Positions 16,297 to 25,065 of a stretch of DNA of 55,137 bases are shown here, piece after piece; the stretch's first letter is position 1; every line of letters starts with the position of its first letter. The stretch spans positions 1 through 55,137 of the forward strand of contig JBMYYE010000002.1 of NCBI GenBank assembly GCA_049609065.1, written 5' to 3'. The notes under the pieces were generated by a model. It did no database searches, was not told where the DNA came from, and saw only the letters and a list, made by a program, of their open reading frames with translations. The translations under genes were made by a program, and so were the position numbers. This DNA is from JBMYYE01 sp049609065. GTDB lineage: Bacteria; Pseudomonadota; Alphaproteobacteria; Rhodobacterales; Rhodobacteraceae.

Positions 16297-17618
16297 GAAA
16301 ATACCTCGTAGCAGTAGCGGCTGGAACGCTTGCCGGACTTTTGGTGAGCACACAGATTGCAGGTCCCTTGATTGCCCAAGAAAAAAAGCAATCCAGCACC
16401 CTTTATGAGCAGCTCGATCTATTTGGTGATATTTTTGAACGCATCCGCGCGGAATATGTCGAAGAGGTTGATGAGGCTGAGCTCATCGAAGCGGCCATCA
16501 ATGGCATGCTGACATCGCTTGATCCACATTCGAGCTACCTTCCGCCAAAAGATTTCGAAAACATGCAAGTGCAGACGCGCGGATCCTTCGGCGGGCTTGG
16601 CATTGAAGTCACCCAAGAAGATGGCTTTGTTAAGGTTGTGGCCCCCATCGATGACACCCCTGCCGACGAAGCAGGTGTCGAGGCCGGTGATTTCATCACC
16701 CATGTCGATGGTGAAAGCGTCCTTGGCCTTGGGCTTGATGCGGCGGTTGAACGCATGCGTGGTCCCGTTGGTTCAGAGATCATCATCACCATCGTACGTG
16801 AAGGCGAAGAAAATCCCATTGACCTCACAATTGTGCGCGACACAATCAAACTCACGGCCGCCAAAGCACGCGTTGAAGGCAACACCGTTGTGTTGCGTGT
16901 CACCACGTTCAATGACCAAACCACAAAAAACATGTCAAAAGGCCTCAAAAAATCTGTCGAAGAATTAGGCGGCATGGCCAATGTCGACGGGTTTGTCATC
17001 GATTTGCGCAACAACCCTGGTGGGCTTTTGATGCAAGCCGTGAGCGTTTCTGACGCGTTCTTGGACAAAGGTGAAATCGTATCCACCCGTGGACGTAAAA
17101 TCGCAGAAGGCGATCGGTTCAACGCAACCCCTGGCGATTTGGCCGAAGGTAAACCGATCGTTGTTCTCATCAACGGTGGATCAGCCTCCGCGTCTGAAAT
17201 CGTAGCTGGCGCGTTGAAAGATCACCACCGTGCTGTCGTTGTTGGGACCAAAAGTTTCGGCAAAGGATCGGTTCAAACAATCCTACCGCTTCATGGCGAA
17301 GGCGCGATGCGCCTCACGACTGCGCGGTATTACACCCCGTCTGGTCGCTCCATCCAAGCGCTCGGCGTGTCCCCAGATATCGTAGTGGAACAACCACGAC
17401 GCACCACCAAAACCGAAGAAGATGAAAAACGCAACACACGCTCCGAAGCGGATCTGCGCGGCAGTCTCAATAATGATAGCCTATCTGAGGATGAAAAACG
17501 CCAGATCGAAGACGAACGTGAGCGCGCCCAAAAAGCAGCCGAGCTTCGTGAAAGTGATTATCAACTTTCTTATGCCCTCGACCTTCTCAAAGGTCTAAGC
17601 GCCATCGGAAACGAGTAA
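16293..17618 (+). CDS. ctpA: Carboxy-terminal processing protease (S41 family)
   Basis: A 441-residue periplasmic serine protease. An N-terminal hydrophobic segment serves as a signal or anchor; a PDZ domain lies at about 95-175 (GGLGIEVTQEDGFVKV); the S41 core carries DLRNNPGG, the serine motif GGSASASEI (295-303) and the catalytic Lys324 in FGKGSVQT. The tail after about 370 is highly charged and ends in a helix. CtpA trims periplasmic proteins and, in several proteobacteria, cell wall hydrolases, which fits its position after envC. Confidence 0.95.
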   Translation: MRKYLVAVAAGTLAGLLVSTQIAGPLIAQEKKQSSTLYEQLDLFGDIFERIRAEYVEEVDEAELIEAAINGMLTSLDPHSSYLPPKDFENMQVQTRGSFGGLGIEVTQEDGFVKVVAPIDDTPADEAGVEAGDFITHVDGESVLGLGLDAAVERMRGPVGSEIIITIVREGEENPIDLTIVRDTIKLTAAKARVEGNTVVLRVTTFNDQTTKNMSKGLKKSVEELGGMANVDGFVIDLRNNPGGLLMQAVSVSDAFLDKGEIVSTRGRKIAEGDRFNATPGDLAEGKPIVVLINGGSASASEIVAGALKDHHRAVVVGTKSFGKGSVQTILPLHGEGAMRLTTARYYTPSGRSIQALGVSPDIVVEQPRRTTKTEEDEKRNTRSEADLRGSLNNDSLSEDEKRQIEDERERAQKAAELRESDYQLSYALDLLKGLSAIGNE

Positions 17619-17619
17619 A

Positions 17620-18102
17620 ATGACACCAGAAGACATTGCACAGCTCCCGTACCGTCCCTGTGCGGGCTTGATGATTTTGAACAAAAACGGTGACGTTTTT
17701 GTTGGCAAACGTTTGGACGCGCGCACCGAAGCTTGGCAAATGCCACAAGGCGGCATCGATGACGGCGAAGACGCGACCACGGCCGCCCTACGTGAACTTG
17801 GCGAAGAAACGGGCATCACCCCCGAACATGTCGACATCATCGCAACAGCCAGCGATTGGGCGACTTACGATCTCCCCCACGAGATCGTTCCACGCATTTG
17901 GAAAGGCCGATATCGCGGTCAAAAACAGATGTGGTTTTTGCTGCGGTTCACTGGCAATGACGACATGATCAACATCGTGCAAGATCACCAAGAGTTTTCC
18001 GAATGGAACTGGATCGCGCCTGATAATCTTGTGGCTTCAATCGTGCCATTTAAGCGCGAAGTTTATAAAAAAGTCCTAGAGGAATTTGCTCCGCATCTAT
18101 AA
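17620..18102 (+). CDS. rppH: RNA pyrophosphohydrolase (Nudix)
   Basis: A 160-residue RppH/NudH-type Nudix hydrolase. The Nudix box spans about 44-66 (GGIDDGED...RELGEETGI), preceded by WQMPQGG and followed by the family-specific KGRYRGQKQMWFLLRF. RppH removes pyrophosphate from the 5' end of mRNAs to start decay, and the family also cleaves dinucleoside polyphosphates. The ATG lies 1 base after the ctpA stop. Confidence 0.92.
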   Translation: MTPEDIAQLPYRPCAGLMILNKNGDVFVGKRLDARTEAWQMPQGGIDDGEDATTAALRELGEETGITPEHVDIIATASDWATYDLPHEIVPRIWKGRYRGQKQMWFLLRFTGNDDMINIVQDHQEFSEWNWIAPDNLVASIVPFKREVYKKVLEEFAPHL

Positions 18103-18133
18103 GGTCCGCCACAGTTAAAACGGGGAAATCACT

Positions 18134-18982
18134 GTGGGAAAAATGGACACGCGCGCGATTGGGCTTGATGTGGGTTTGGCCTTTACCAAATGGGTAACGG
18201 GTGCAGAGGATCTCCATTACGGGATCTGGGATGATCTCGACGTCACTGCGGGCAACCTCCATGAGGCGCAAACGCGCTACTCCGCCAAATTATTTTCAGC
18301 CTTTCCCGAAGGGACGCTCAACATTCTCGATATCGGCGGGGGCGCAGGGGAAACCGCGCGCAAACTCATCGCCCTAGGTCATAATGTCGATATTGTCGTG
18401 CCCAGCACATTCCTCGCGGAAAGATGCCGCGAAAACGCGCCAGAAGCCACCGTCTATGAAACAACATTTGAAGAGTTTGACGCAAACAAAACATATGATC
18501 TGTGCCTGTTCTCGGAAAGTTTCCAATACATCCCGTTTGAAATCGCGATGACCAAAGCGCGCAGCTATCTCAAAGATGGTGGCCACATAATCATCTGCGA
18601 TTGTTTTCGCCGTGAAACCTACATCCCTGATCCGGTTTTGCGCACTGTTGGCAGCGGGCACCGCATCGAAGCCTTTCGCGCCGCTTTGCCAGACCTTCCT
18701 GTGACTTTGATCTCAGAAGAAGAAATCACAACGTCCGTTGCCCCCTCTGTGGAGCTTGAACAAAAACTCTTTAACGTCTTTGGTCATGCCCTCACACGGA
18801 TTGATGGGGAATTGGCAGCCAAGCGCCCGAAAACACGCCGTGTTGTTCATTTCCTTATGCGGCGCCTCATGAATGACAAGAAACGCGCGCAGCTTGATCA
18901 GCGGTTGAACCAATACACCCGTACGGCTGAAGCTTTTGCCAAAAACAATATTTACCTATTGATGGTATTTCAAATACGCTAA
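18134..18982 (+). CDS. Class I SAM-dependent methyltransferase
   Basis: A 282-residue methyltransferase of unknown substrate. The SAM-binding motif I ILDIGGGAGET is at about 64-74, preceded by LHYGIWDD...AQTRYSAKL, which resembles small-molecule C- or O-methyltransferases of the UbiE/Erg6 type. The C-terminal about 60 residues are basic and helical. A GTG at 18134 or an ATG at 18143 may start it. It follows rppH by 31 bases and its stop overlaps that of the convergent transglycosylase in the tetranucleotide CTAA. Confidence 0.75.
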   Translation: MGKMDTRAIGLDVGLAFTKWVTGAEDLHYGIWDDLDVTAGNLHEAQTRYSAKLFSAFPEGTLNILDIGGGAGETARKLIALGHNVDIVVPSTFLAERCRENAPEATVYETTFEEFDANKTYDLCLFSESFQYIPFEIAMTKARSYLKDGGHIIICDCFRRETYIPDPVLRTVGSGHRIEAFRAALPDLPVTLISEEEITTSVAPSVELEQKLFNVFGHALTRIDGELAAKRPKTRRVVHFLMRRLMNDKKRAQLDQRLNQYTRTAEAFAKNNIYLLMVFQIR

Positions 18983-20229
18983 CGCCGGTTTTTGCGCAGT
19001 TGCTTCAACAGCGTCATGGTTGGGTGGCCATCTGGAACAACACCGATTGAAGCCTGAAACCCCTTAATCGCGGCAATCGAATTGGCCCCTAAGAGCCCAT
19101 CGACACCGCCCGTGTCAAATCCACGCTTTGTCAAAAGCCGCTGCAATTCTTCTTTGTGCTCAAAGCGAAGCGCCTCTGCGTCCCACGGCCAATCGGCTTG
19201 AATTTTCGGGCCACCCGATAGGCGATCCGCCAAATGTCCCACGCCAATCACATAAGCATCTGCTGCATTATACCGCTCAATCACGTGAAAGTTTTTGAAG
19301 ATCATAAAGGCTGCGCCGCCCGCACCGCCCGGGATCAAAATCGATGCAGACCCGTGATTTGGCACCTTACGGCCACGCATATCGCGCACCCCCATTTTGG
19401 CCCATGTGTCAGGTGATTTTTTCGTTTTCGCACCCGTGGTTGCGTAGTTGAAACCTTTGGGCAATTTGACCTCAACACCCCAGGGTTGACCTTTACGCCA
19501 GCCAAAGCGCGCCAAATAGGCCGCAGTTGAGGCCAAGGCATCCGCCGGATTGTCCGACCAAATATCGCGTTTCCCATCCCCTGTGAAATCTTGTGCATAT
19601 GCCAAATAAGATGTTGGAATAAACTGCGTGTGCCCCATGGCCCCCGCCCAAGACCCCGTCATATTTCGCGGGGCTACATCGCCAGATTGAATGATCTTTA
19701 ATGCGGCAATGAGCTGTGCTTCAAAAAACTTTCCTCGCCGCCCGTCATAGGCCAGTGTCGCCAGCGCCTCAATCAACGGAATATCTCCGCGCCGTGTCCC
19801 ATAGGAACTTTCAAGCCCCCACACGGCCGCAACAATTTCCTTTTCAACGCCGTATTTCGCTTCAATTTTGCGCAGGACACGGCGGTTTTTACGCAATGCA
19901 GATTTGCCGTTTTTCACGCGTTTTGGGGACACTGCACTATCAAGATATTCCCAAATTTGCTTTTTAAACTCGGCCTGATTTCGATCCTTTTTTATCACGT
20001 CACGATTGTAGCGCACACCGCGAAATGCCCGATCAAAAACACCCCCACGAATGCCCTTTGCCAACGCCCGATTGCGAAACCCCGAAATCCAGTTTTTCAA
20101 TCCAGTATTCGATGTGCTGACAACCAAATGCGTGGACACGCCTGTCCCATTGGTGACATCTGATGCCGCCATAGCTGCACCTGATAATATGCTAAGCGAT
20201 AACACCGCGTTGGTAAGTAACTTTAACAC
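18979..20229 (-). CDS. Lytic murein transglycosylase, MltB family, with peptidoglycan-binding domain
   Basis: A 416-residue exported enzyme: signal peptide (1-21), SLT_2/MltB catalytic domain with the catalytic Glu140 in VWGLESSYGTRRG and GAMGHTQFIPTSY, and a C-terminal PG_binding_1 repeat (from about 350, LLTKRGFDTGGVDGLLGANS). MltB-type enzymes cut the glycan chain forming 1,6-anhydro-muropeptides in the periplasm. No lipobox cysteine follows the signal peptide, so it is likely soluble, unlike E. coli MltB. It is single-gene, flanked by the methyltransferase and the flavoprotein operon. Confidence 0.92.
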   Translation of the reverse strand: MLKLLTNAVLSLSILSGAAMAASDVTNGTGVSTHLVVSTSNTGLKNWISGFRNRALAKGIRGGVFDRAFRGVRYNRDVIKKDRNQAEFKKQIWEYLDSAVSPKRVKNGKSALRKNRRVLRKIEAKYGVEKEIVAAVWGLESSYGTRRGDIPLIEALATLAYDGRRGKFFEAQLIAALKIIQSGDVAPRNMTGSWAGAMGHTQFIPTSYLAYAQDFTGDGKRDIWSDNPADALASTAAYLARFGWRKGQPWGVEVKLPKGFNYATTGAKTKKSPDTWAKMGVRDMRGRKVPNHGSASILIPGGAGGAAFMIFKNFHVIERYNAADAYVIGVGHLADRLSGGPKIQADWPWDAEALRFEHKEELQRLLTKRGFDTGGVDGLLGANSIAAIKGFQASIGVVPDGHPTMTLLKQLRKNRR

Positions 20230-20280
20230 TGGCCTGTCCTCATTCGTTTTTTAAAACCTTACGAGGACAAAACGCGTTTG

Positions 20281-22272
20281 TCACCCGACCGCATTCGTTT
20301 CGGCAATTTTTAGCACCACGTTTCGTCCTTCAAAAGTGGCAAAGGCGGCACCCCGTGGGCCAGCGGCATCACCAATCAAATGCACATGGGATTGTTTTTC
20401 CAGCTGTTCATAAATCTCTGAGTTGGCTTTGTTGGCCGTCACCATGATGAGGTTATCTGCCATAAATTCCACCTGCGCGCCGGTGATTGTGTGGCACAGG
20501 TGAACGCGGTCCCCAGCCCAATGTTTCAGAACATGATCAGGGTATTCGGTAATGCCCGCCGCGGCAAAATCAGCACGAAGTTTGTGGTCGGCGGCACTCC
20601 GCTGAAGATGCTGACCAACCACATAGTCAGGGGTGACAAAGCTCACCTGAACCCCATTTTGCGCGAGGTAAAGCGCCGTTCCGCAACCTTTCCAATGGCC
20701 GCTTTCATCATAAATCACAACATGTTGGCCAAGTTTTGCATCACGGCGCATCACGTCTTCTGCGACGTAAATCCCATGCTCGAGCCCAGGGAGGCTCTCC
20801 AATGTGGGGCATGGTTTTTGATACCCTGTTTCATCGGGCAAAGAACCCGTTGCCAAGATCACATGATCCGCCCCATGCGCCGTAATGTCATCCACATCCC
20901 AATATGTGTTGAGCCGTAGATCCACCCCAAGCGCTTCTAGCTGTCGTTCATACCACGCCAAAAGATCGGTGATTTGCCCCCGCCGTGGTTGCAACCCCGC
21001 AAGCCGAAATTGCCCGCCTATTTCTGGCGCGGCCTCAATGATCGCCACATTATGACCCATTTCGCCTGCCACCCGCGCGGCCTCTAATCCGGCCGGACCT
21101 GCACCAACAACAAGGTACGTTTGCGGTGCGGATGTTGTTTCAAAGCGGTCCCCACCCCAAGAGGCTTCGCGCCCGACAGAGGGGTTGATCAAGCACGAAA
21201 TCCAATAATCCCGCCCGCGCCGTCCCCAGCACATTTCATTACACGACAAACACCCGCGAATGTCATCTGCACGGTTTGCGCGGGCTTTGTTCACCCAATG
21301 AGGATCCGCAATCTGACCCCGCACAATCGACACGAGGTCCGCATCCCCCGCCCCTAAAACCGTTGCGGCATTTTCAGGAGTTCGGATATGGCTCTCTGCT
21401 GTCACGAGGCAATTCGCAACCTGCGATTTCAAAAGCTGCGCCAAATCCACGCCCAGCTTTTCACTATATTGGAAGCTCGGTAAAATTTCATAGAAGTTAA
21501 AATAGCTCCCCGTACCACAGGTCACATTATCCATCAGATGTTCGGCATCATGGGATAGAACGATTTGGGCGATCTCATAATTCGATAAATAGGCTGCGCT
21601 TGCGGGGTCGCTACTGACGGCTAGGCCAATGATGAAATCATCACCGCAAGCCGCGCGGATGCGGGTCAAAACATCCTTTGAAAACCGCAGCCGATTTTCA
21701 AAGGACCCACCCCATTTATCCGTCCGCGTGTTGGACCGCGGTGACCAAAACTGATCCAACAAGCCGTGATACGCCGCCCAGACTTCGACGCCATCAAAGC
21801 CTGCGGCCTTGCACCGAACAGCCGCGTCCACGAAGCCTTGGATTGTGATTTCAATCATGGCGTCCGTCATCGCGACACTGCCATCAGCATCGTGGTAACT
21901 CGGCCCGCCAGATGGCGACCAGTTCCCATGATAACTATTATCCGAATCCCCATGGGCACCGATGTGGTAGAGCTGCTGAATCATCACCGCGCCATGCGCT
22001 TTGCAGCGTGTAACGAGGGATTGAAAGGCGGGGATCACCGCATCGGTGCTTGGGGTGAAATTGCCCCGTGTGAGGACCGCAGCCTGATGAACGGGCATAG
22101 GTTCCACAACGATCATTCCCGCACCTCCCATGGCGCGTTCTTCATAATAGGCGATTTGTTGATCTGAAGGCAGACCACCCACCGCCATATTATTGGTATG
22201 GGCCCCAAACACGATCCGGTTTTTGAGCACTTTATGACGCAGATTTATTTCAGAAAAAATAGCCTTATTCAT
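20281..22272 (-). CDS. FMN/4Fe-4S/FAD oxidoreductase of the trimethylamine dehydrogenase / dienoyl-CoA reductase type (second copy)
   Basis: A 663-residue flavoprotein, last gene of a four-gene operon. An old-yellow-enzyme TIM barrel (1 to about 335) is followed by four cluster cysteines (341, 344, 348, 360; C-x2-C-x3-C-x11-C) and an FAD/NAD(P) module beginning with VGAGPAG (389-395). Family members demethylate amines (trimethylamine, dimethylamine, N-methylproline) or reduce dienoyl-CoA. The cysteine that links FMN in trimethylamine dehydrogenase is not present (AHTNN at 24-28). I start at the ATG at 22272, which overlaps the previous stop by 8 bases; a TTG at 22290 is a less likely alternative. 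Amine demethylation is inferred from the mttB neighbour. Confidence 0.8.
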   Translation of the reverse strand: MNKAIFSEINLRHKVLKNRIVFGAHTNNMAVGGLPSDQQIAYYEERAMGGAGMIVVEPMPVHQAAVLTRGNFTPSTDAVIPAFQSLVTRCKAHGAVMIQQLYHIGAHGDSDNSYHGNWSPSGGPSYHDADGSVAMTDAMIEITIQGFVDAAVRCKAAGFDGVEVWAAYHGLLDQFWSPRSNTRTDKWGGSFENRLRFSKDVLTRIRAACGDDFIIGLAVSSDPASAAYLSNYEIAQIVLSHDAEHLMDNVTCGTGSYFNFYEILPSFQYSEKLGVDLAQLLKSQVANCLVTAESHIRTPENAATVLGAGDADLVSIVRGQIADPHWVNKARANRADDIRGCLSCNEMCWGRRGRDYWISCLINPSVGREASWGGDRFETTSAPQTYLVVGAGPAGLEAARVAGEMGHNVAIIEAAPEIGGQFRLAGLQPRRGQITDLLAWYERQLEALGVDLRLNTYWDVDDITAHGADHVILATGSLPDETGYQKPCPTLESLPGLEHGIYVAEDVMRRDAKLGQHVVIYDESGHWKGCGTALYLAQNGVQVSFVTPDYVVGQHLQRSAADHKLRADFAAAGITEYPDHVLKHWAGDRVHLCHTITGAQVEFMADNLIMVTANKANSEIYEQLEKQSHVHLIGDAAGPRGAAFATFEGRNVVLKIAETNAVG

Positions 22273-23017
22273 CTGCCTCAGCTCGTACAAAAAGTGTCTC
22301 TAACCCGTGGGAAAGGGCCTTTCCTGTGCCATTTTCCCAAAGATGATTTCGCAGAGTAATATTATAGCCACCGGGGGTCGAAAGCTGTGCGATCATATCT
22401 GACAATGGCCCTTGGCCATCAGCACATAGCGCGCCGCCGACCAGTTGCTTTAAAAACGGCTCCGACAGATTCGGGTTTCCACCATTTTCAGACATCCAAT
22501 TCGCGGCATCCGACAGGAGCTGTAGAGATGACATCAACACCGACTGCCCAGTTAAAAACACTGTGAGCTCCTCCTCTGTCGCCATCGCATAAAGGCGTGT
22601 TTTGGGTTCAAAAAGCGTCTCTAACACTGGGCTTTTGGGATAAACGAGCGCAGGGGATGCACCGGCTGCGATATATGGGAACGGGATCATAATGGCCTCA
22701 AGGGTAGCTGGACCGATCCATGTGCCAATGTTGTCACACGACACACCCCCCATCAAAGACACAACTTTATGATGTGGTGCGAAACGAAGCGCGGGTAGCA
22801 CGGGTTTCGCTTGTTCAGGCAACAGGCCAAGAATGATCACATCTGCCTGATCCAACACGGCCTGATTGTCTGCCACATGCACATTTTCATAAGCCGCAGC
22901 AAGCGCCGAAGACCGCGCTTCACTGCGCTTTGAGATAAAAAACTCATGACCATCATCCACAATGGATTTCACCACTTCAGATGCCATAAGCCCCGTTCCA
23001 ATAACTCCAACCCGCAT
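22265..23017 (-). CDS. ProC-like NAD(P)-binding reductase (pyrroline-5-carboxylate reductase superfamily)
   Basis: A 250-residue protein with an N-terminal Rossmann fold (GVIGTGLMASEVV, residues 4-16) followed by VIILGLLPEQAKPVLPAL and a helical C-terminal dimerisation region, matching the NADP oxidoreductase/P5C reductase superfamily rather than a canonical ProC. The substrate is unknown; a cyclic imine from N-demethylation is possible given the two flavoproteins that flank it. It starts at TAATG overlapping the upstream flavoprotein stop and overlaps the next gene by 8 bases, so it is tied to both at translation. Confidence 0.75.
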   Translation of the reverse strand: MRVGVIGTGLMASEVVKSIVDDGHEFFISKRSEARSSALAAAYENVHVADNQAVLDQADVIILGLLPEQAKPVLPALRFAPHHKVVSLMGGVSCDNIGTWIGPATLEAIMIPFPYIAAGASPALVYPKSPVLETLFEPKTRLYAMATEEELTVFLTGQSVLMSSLQLLSDAANWMSENGGNPNLSEPFLKQLVGGALCADGQGPLSDMIAQLSTPGGYNITLRNHLWENGTGKALSHGLETLFVRAEADE

Positions 23018-25056
23018 TAGATATCCTTCATCAACCGAAGCGCATCATAGATTGCAGCATGCGTGTTGCGCGACGATACAGCATCCCCGATGCGGTATAG
23101 ATCGAACCCACCATCAGGGTTCACAACGCGGTCTTGTGGCACCCCATCGATAAGCTGTTCATAATCCACCTGCCCTAAATTTCGCGCATGGGGTTTGAGG
23201 TCAAAGTAAACATCTGCATTCGGCAAGGTTCCGTAGTTTACAACAACTTGGTCCACGAGCCGTTCTTCGGTGTGATCACTATAATCTGTGCCAATCGTCG
23301 CGCGTAGCTGGTTGCCGTCACGCACGACATCCAACAACCGATACGTCACCGTAAAGCGCGTTTTCTTTTCTTGTAGGTTCCGCATATAGGGCACCAAATT
23401 CATTGCCATGACTTCGGCTGAAAACGTGCGATCAAAGGTCATAAGTTCAACGTTAGAGCCTGATATCGCCGCCGTTTCCGCAGCCTGAAGCGCGGCGTGA
23501 TCGCCCGCCTCATCATAAATCAACACGTTTTGGGCGGGTTTCACATCCCCCGAAATTATGTCCCATGTGGACAGCACATGATCATTTGGCGCGGCCATAA
23601 TATCCGTGTTCGGAATGCCGCCTGTCGCCACAATAACCACATCGGGGCTCATGGCGACAATATCGTCGGCTTCAGCCCATGTGTTGAACTGAAACGCCAC
23701 ATCGCGGGCGGCGCATTGCGCCATGCGCCAGTCAATAATCGATATCATTTCACGGCGCCGCGCATTTTGGGCGGTGAGGCGCACCTGCCCACCTGGATCT
23801 GCTGCGGCCTCAAGCACCGTGACGTTGTGGCCGCGTTCGGCTGCTACCCGCGCCGCTTCGAGCCCCGCTGGCCCAGCCCCGATGATGACAACTTTCTTTG
23901 TCACCTCTGCAGGTGAAACGTCATGGGGCATCGTCAATTCGCGGCCCGTTGCAGCGTTATGAATGCAAAGCGCATCGCCCGCTTGATAGATCCGATCGAG
24001 GCAATATGTGGCCCCAACACAGGGGCGAATGTCATCTTCGCGGCCTTCAACGATTTTGCGCACGATATGCGGATCCGCCATATGCGCCCGTGTCATACCA
24101 ACAAGATCGAGATGCCCTTCGGCCACCGCATGGCGCGCGGTGGCCACATCGGGAATACGCGAGGCATGAAATGTCGGAAGGTTGGTCGCGCGTTTAACCT
24201 GACCTGCGAAATCCAGATGCGGCGCGGATTTCATGCCTTGGACAGGGATGACATCCGTCAGAGCCGGATCCGTATCGACACGCCCTTTAATCACGTTGAT
24301 GAAATCCACCTGACCGGTGGCTTCGAACCGTTTTGCCATCTCAAGCCCGATATCAGGTGTGATGCCGTTTTTGGCGGCTTCATCCGCCGTAAACCGCACA
24401 CCAAGCACAAAGTCATCACCCACGCGTTTACGAATGCCCGCAATCACATCGAGACCAAATTTCATCCGCGTCTCAAGCTCCGCGCCGCCATACACTCCGT
24501 CCACATCATTGGTCAGAGGCGAAAAGAACTGATCAATCAGATGGCCGTAGGCCTCAAGTTCAACACCATCCATGCCGCCCGCTTTCATGCGTTCGGCGGC
24601 ATCTGCGAAATCTCCGATGATGCGGTCGATATCCCAATCTTCGATAAGCTTTGGAAAGGCCCGATGCGCAGGTTCGCGGTGATGGGTTGAGGACACCGAC
24701 GGGAGCCAATTTCCCTTATCCCACCGTGTGCGCCGGCCCAAATGCGTGAGCTGGATCATCACTTTGCAGTCATGTTCATGACACGCATCGGTGAGGTCCT
24801 TAATCCATGGTACAACCTCATCTTTATACGCAAGGATGTTGTTGAAGACAGGCGGGCTATCTTTGGATACCGCCGCAGATCCCGCGGTCATGGCCATGGC
24901 TACGCCTGCTTTGGCGCGCTCCGCGTGATAGGCGCGGTAGCGGGCTTTGGGCATACCATCCTCTGGATATGCGGGTTCGTGGGCCGTCGTAATAATCCGG
25001 TTTTTCAGCGTCAGATGTTTGAGCTGAAACGGTTGTAGCAATGGATCTTTGGACAT
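23017..25056 (-). CDS. FMN/FAD oxidoreductase of the N-methylproline demethylase / trimethylamine dehydrogenase type (first copy), atypical cluster loop
   Basis: A 679-residue flavoprotein: TIM barrel (about 1-340), cluster loop, FAD module with IIGAGPAG (391-398). The barrel has AYGHLIDQFFSP (169-180) and YGGAELETR, typical of the family. The loop reads CVGATYC then C364: Cys346, Cys352 and Cys364 are kept, but the position of the second cluster cysteine (349) is alanine, so the usual four-cysteine site is incomplete. No FMN-linking cysteine (AHEPAY at 25-30). It lies 9 bases after mttB, with an AGGAG ribosome site that overlaps the mttB stop. N-methyl amine demethylation is the likely role by context. 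Confidence 0.8.
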   Translation of the reverse strand: MSKDPLLQPFQLKHLTLKNRIITTAHEPAYPEDGMPKARYRAYHAERAKAGVAMAMTAGSAAVSKDSPPVFNNILAYKDEVVPWIKDLTDACHEHDCKVMIQLTHLGRRTRWDKGNWLPSVSSTHHREPAHRAFPKLIEDWDIDRIIGDFADAAERMKAGGMDGVELEAYGHLIDQFFSPLTNDVDGVYGGAELETRMKFGLDVIAGIRKRVGDDFVLGVRFTADEAAKNGITPDIGLEMAKRFEATGQVDFINVIKGRVDTDPALTDVIPVQGMKSAPHLDFAGQVKRATNLPTFHASRIPDVATARHAVAEGHLDLVGMTRAHMADPHIVRKIVEGREDDIRPCVGATYCLDRIYQAGDALCIHNAATGRELTMPHDVSPAEVTKKVVIIGAGPAGLEAARVAAERGHNVTVLEAAADPGGQVRLTAQNARRREMISIIDWRMAQCAARDVAFQFNTWAEADDIVAMSPDVVIVATGGIPNTDIMAAPNDHVLSTWDIISGDVKPAQNVLIYDEAGDHAALQAAETAAISGSNVELMTFDRTFSAEVMAMNLVPYMRNLQEKKTRFTVTYRLLDVVRDGNQLRATIGTDYSDHTEERLVDQVVVNYGTLPNADVYFDLKPHARNLGQVDYEQLIDGVPQDRVVNPDGGFDLYRIGDAVSSRNTHAAIYDALRLMKDI

Positions 25057-25065
25057 GGGTTTCTC

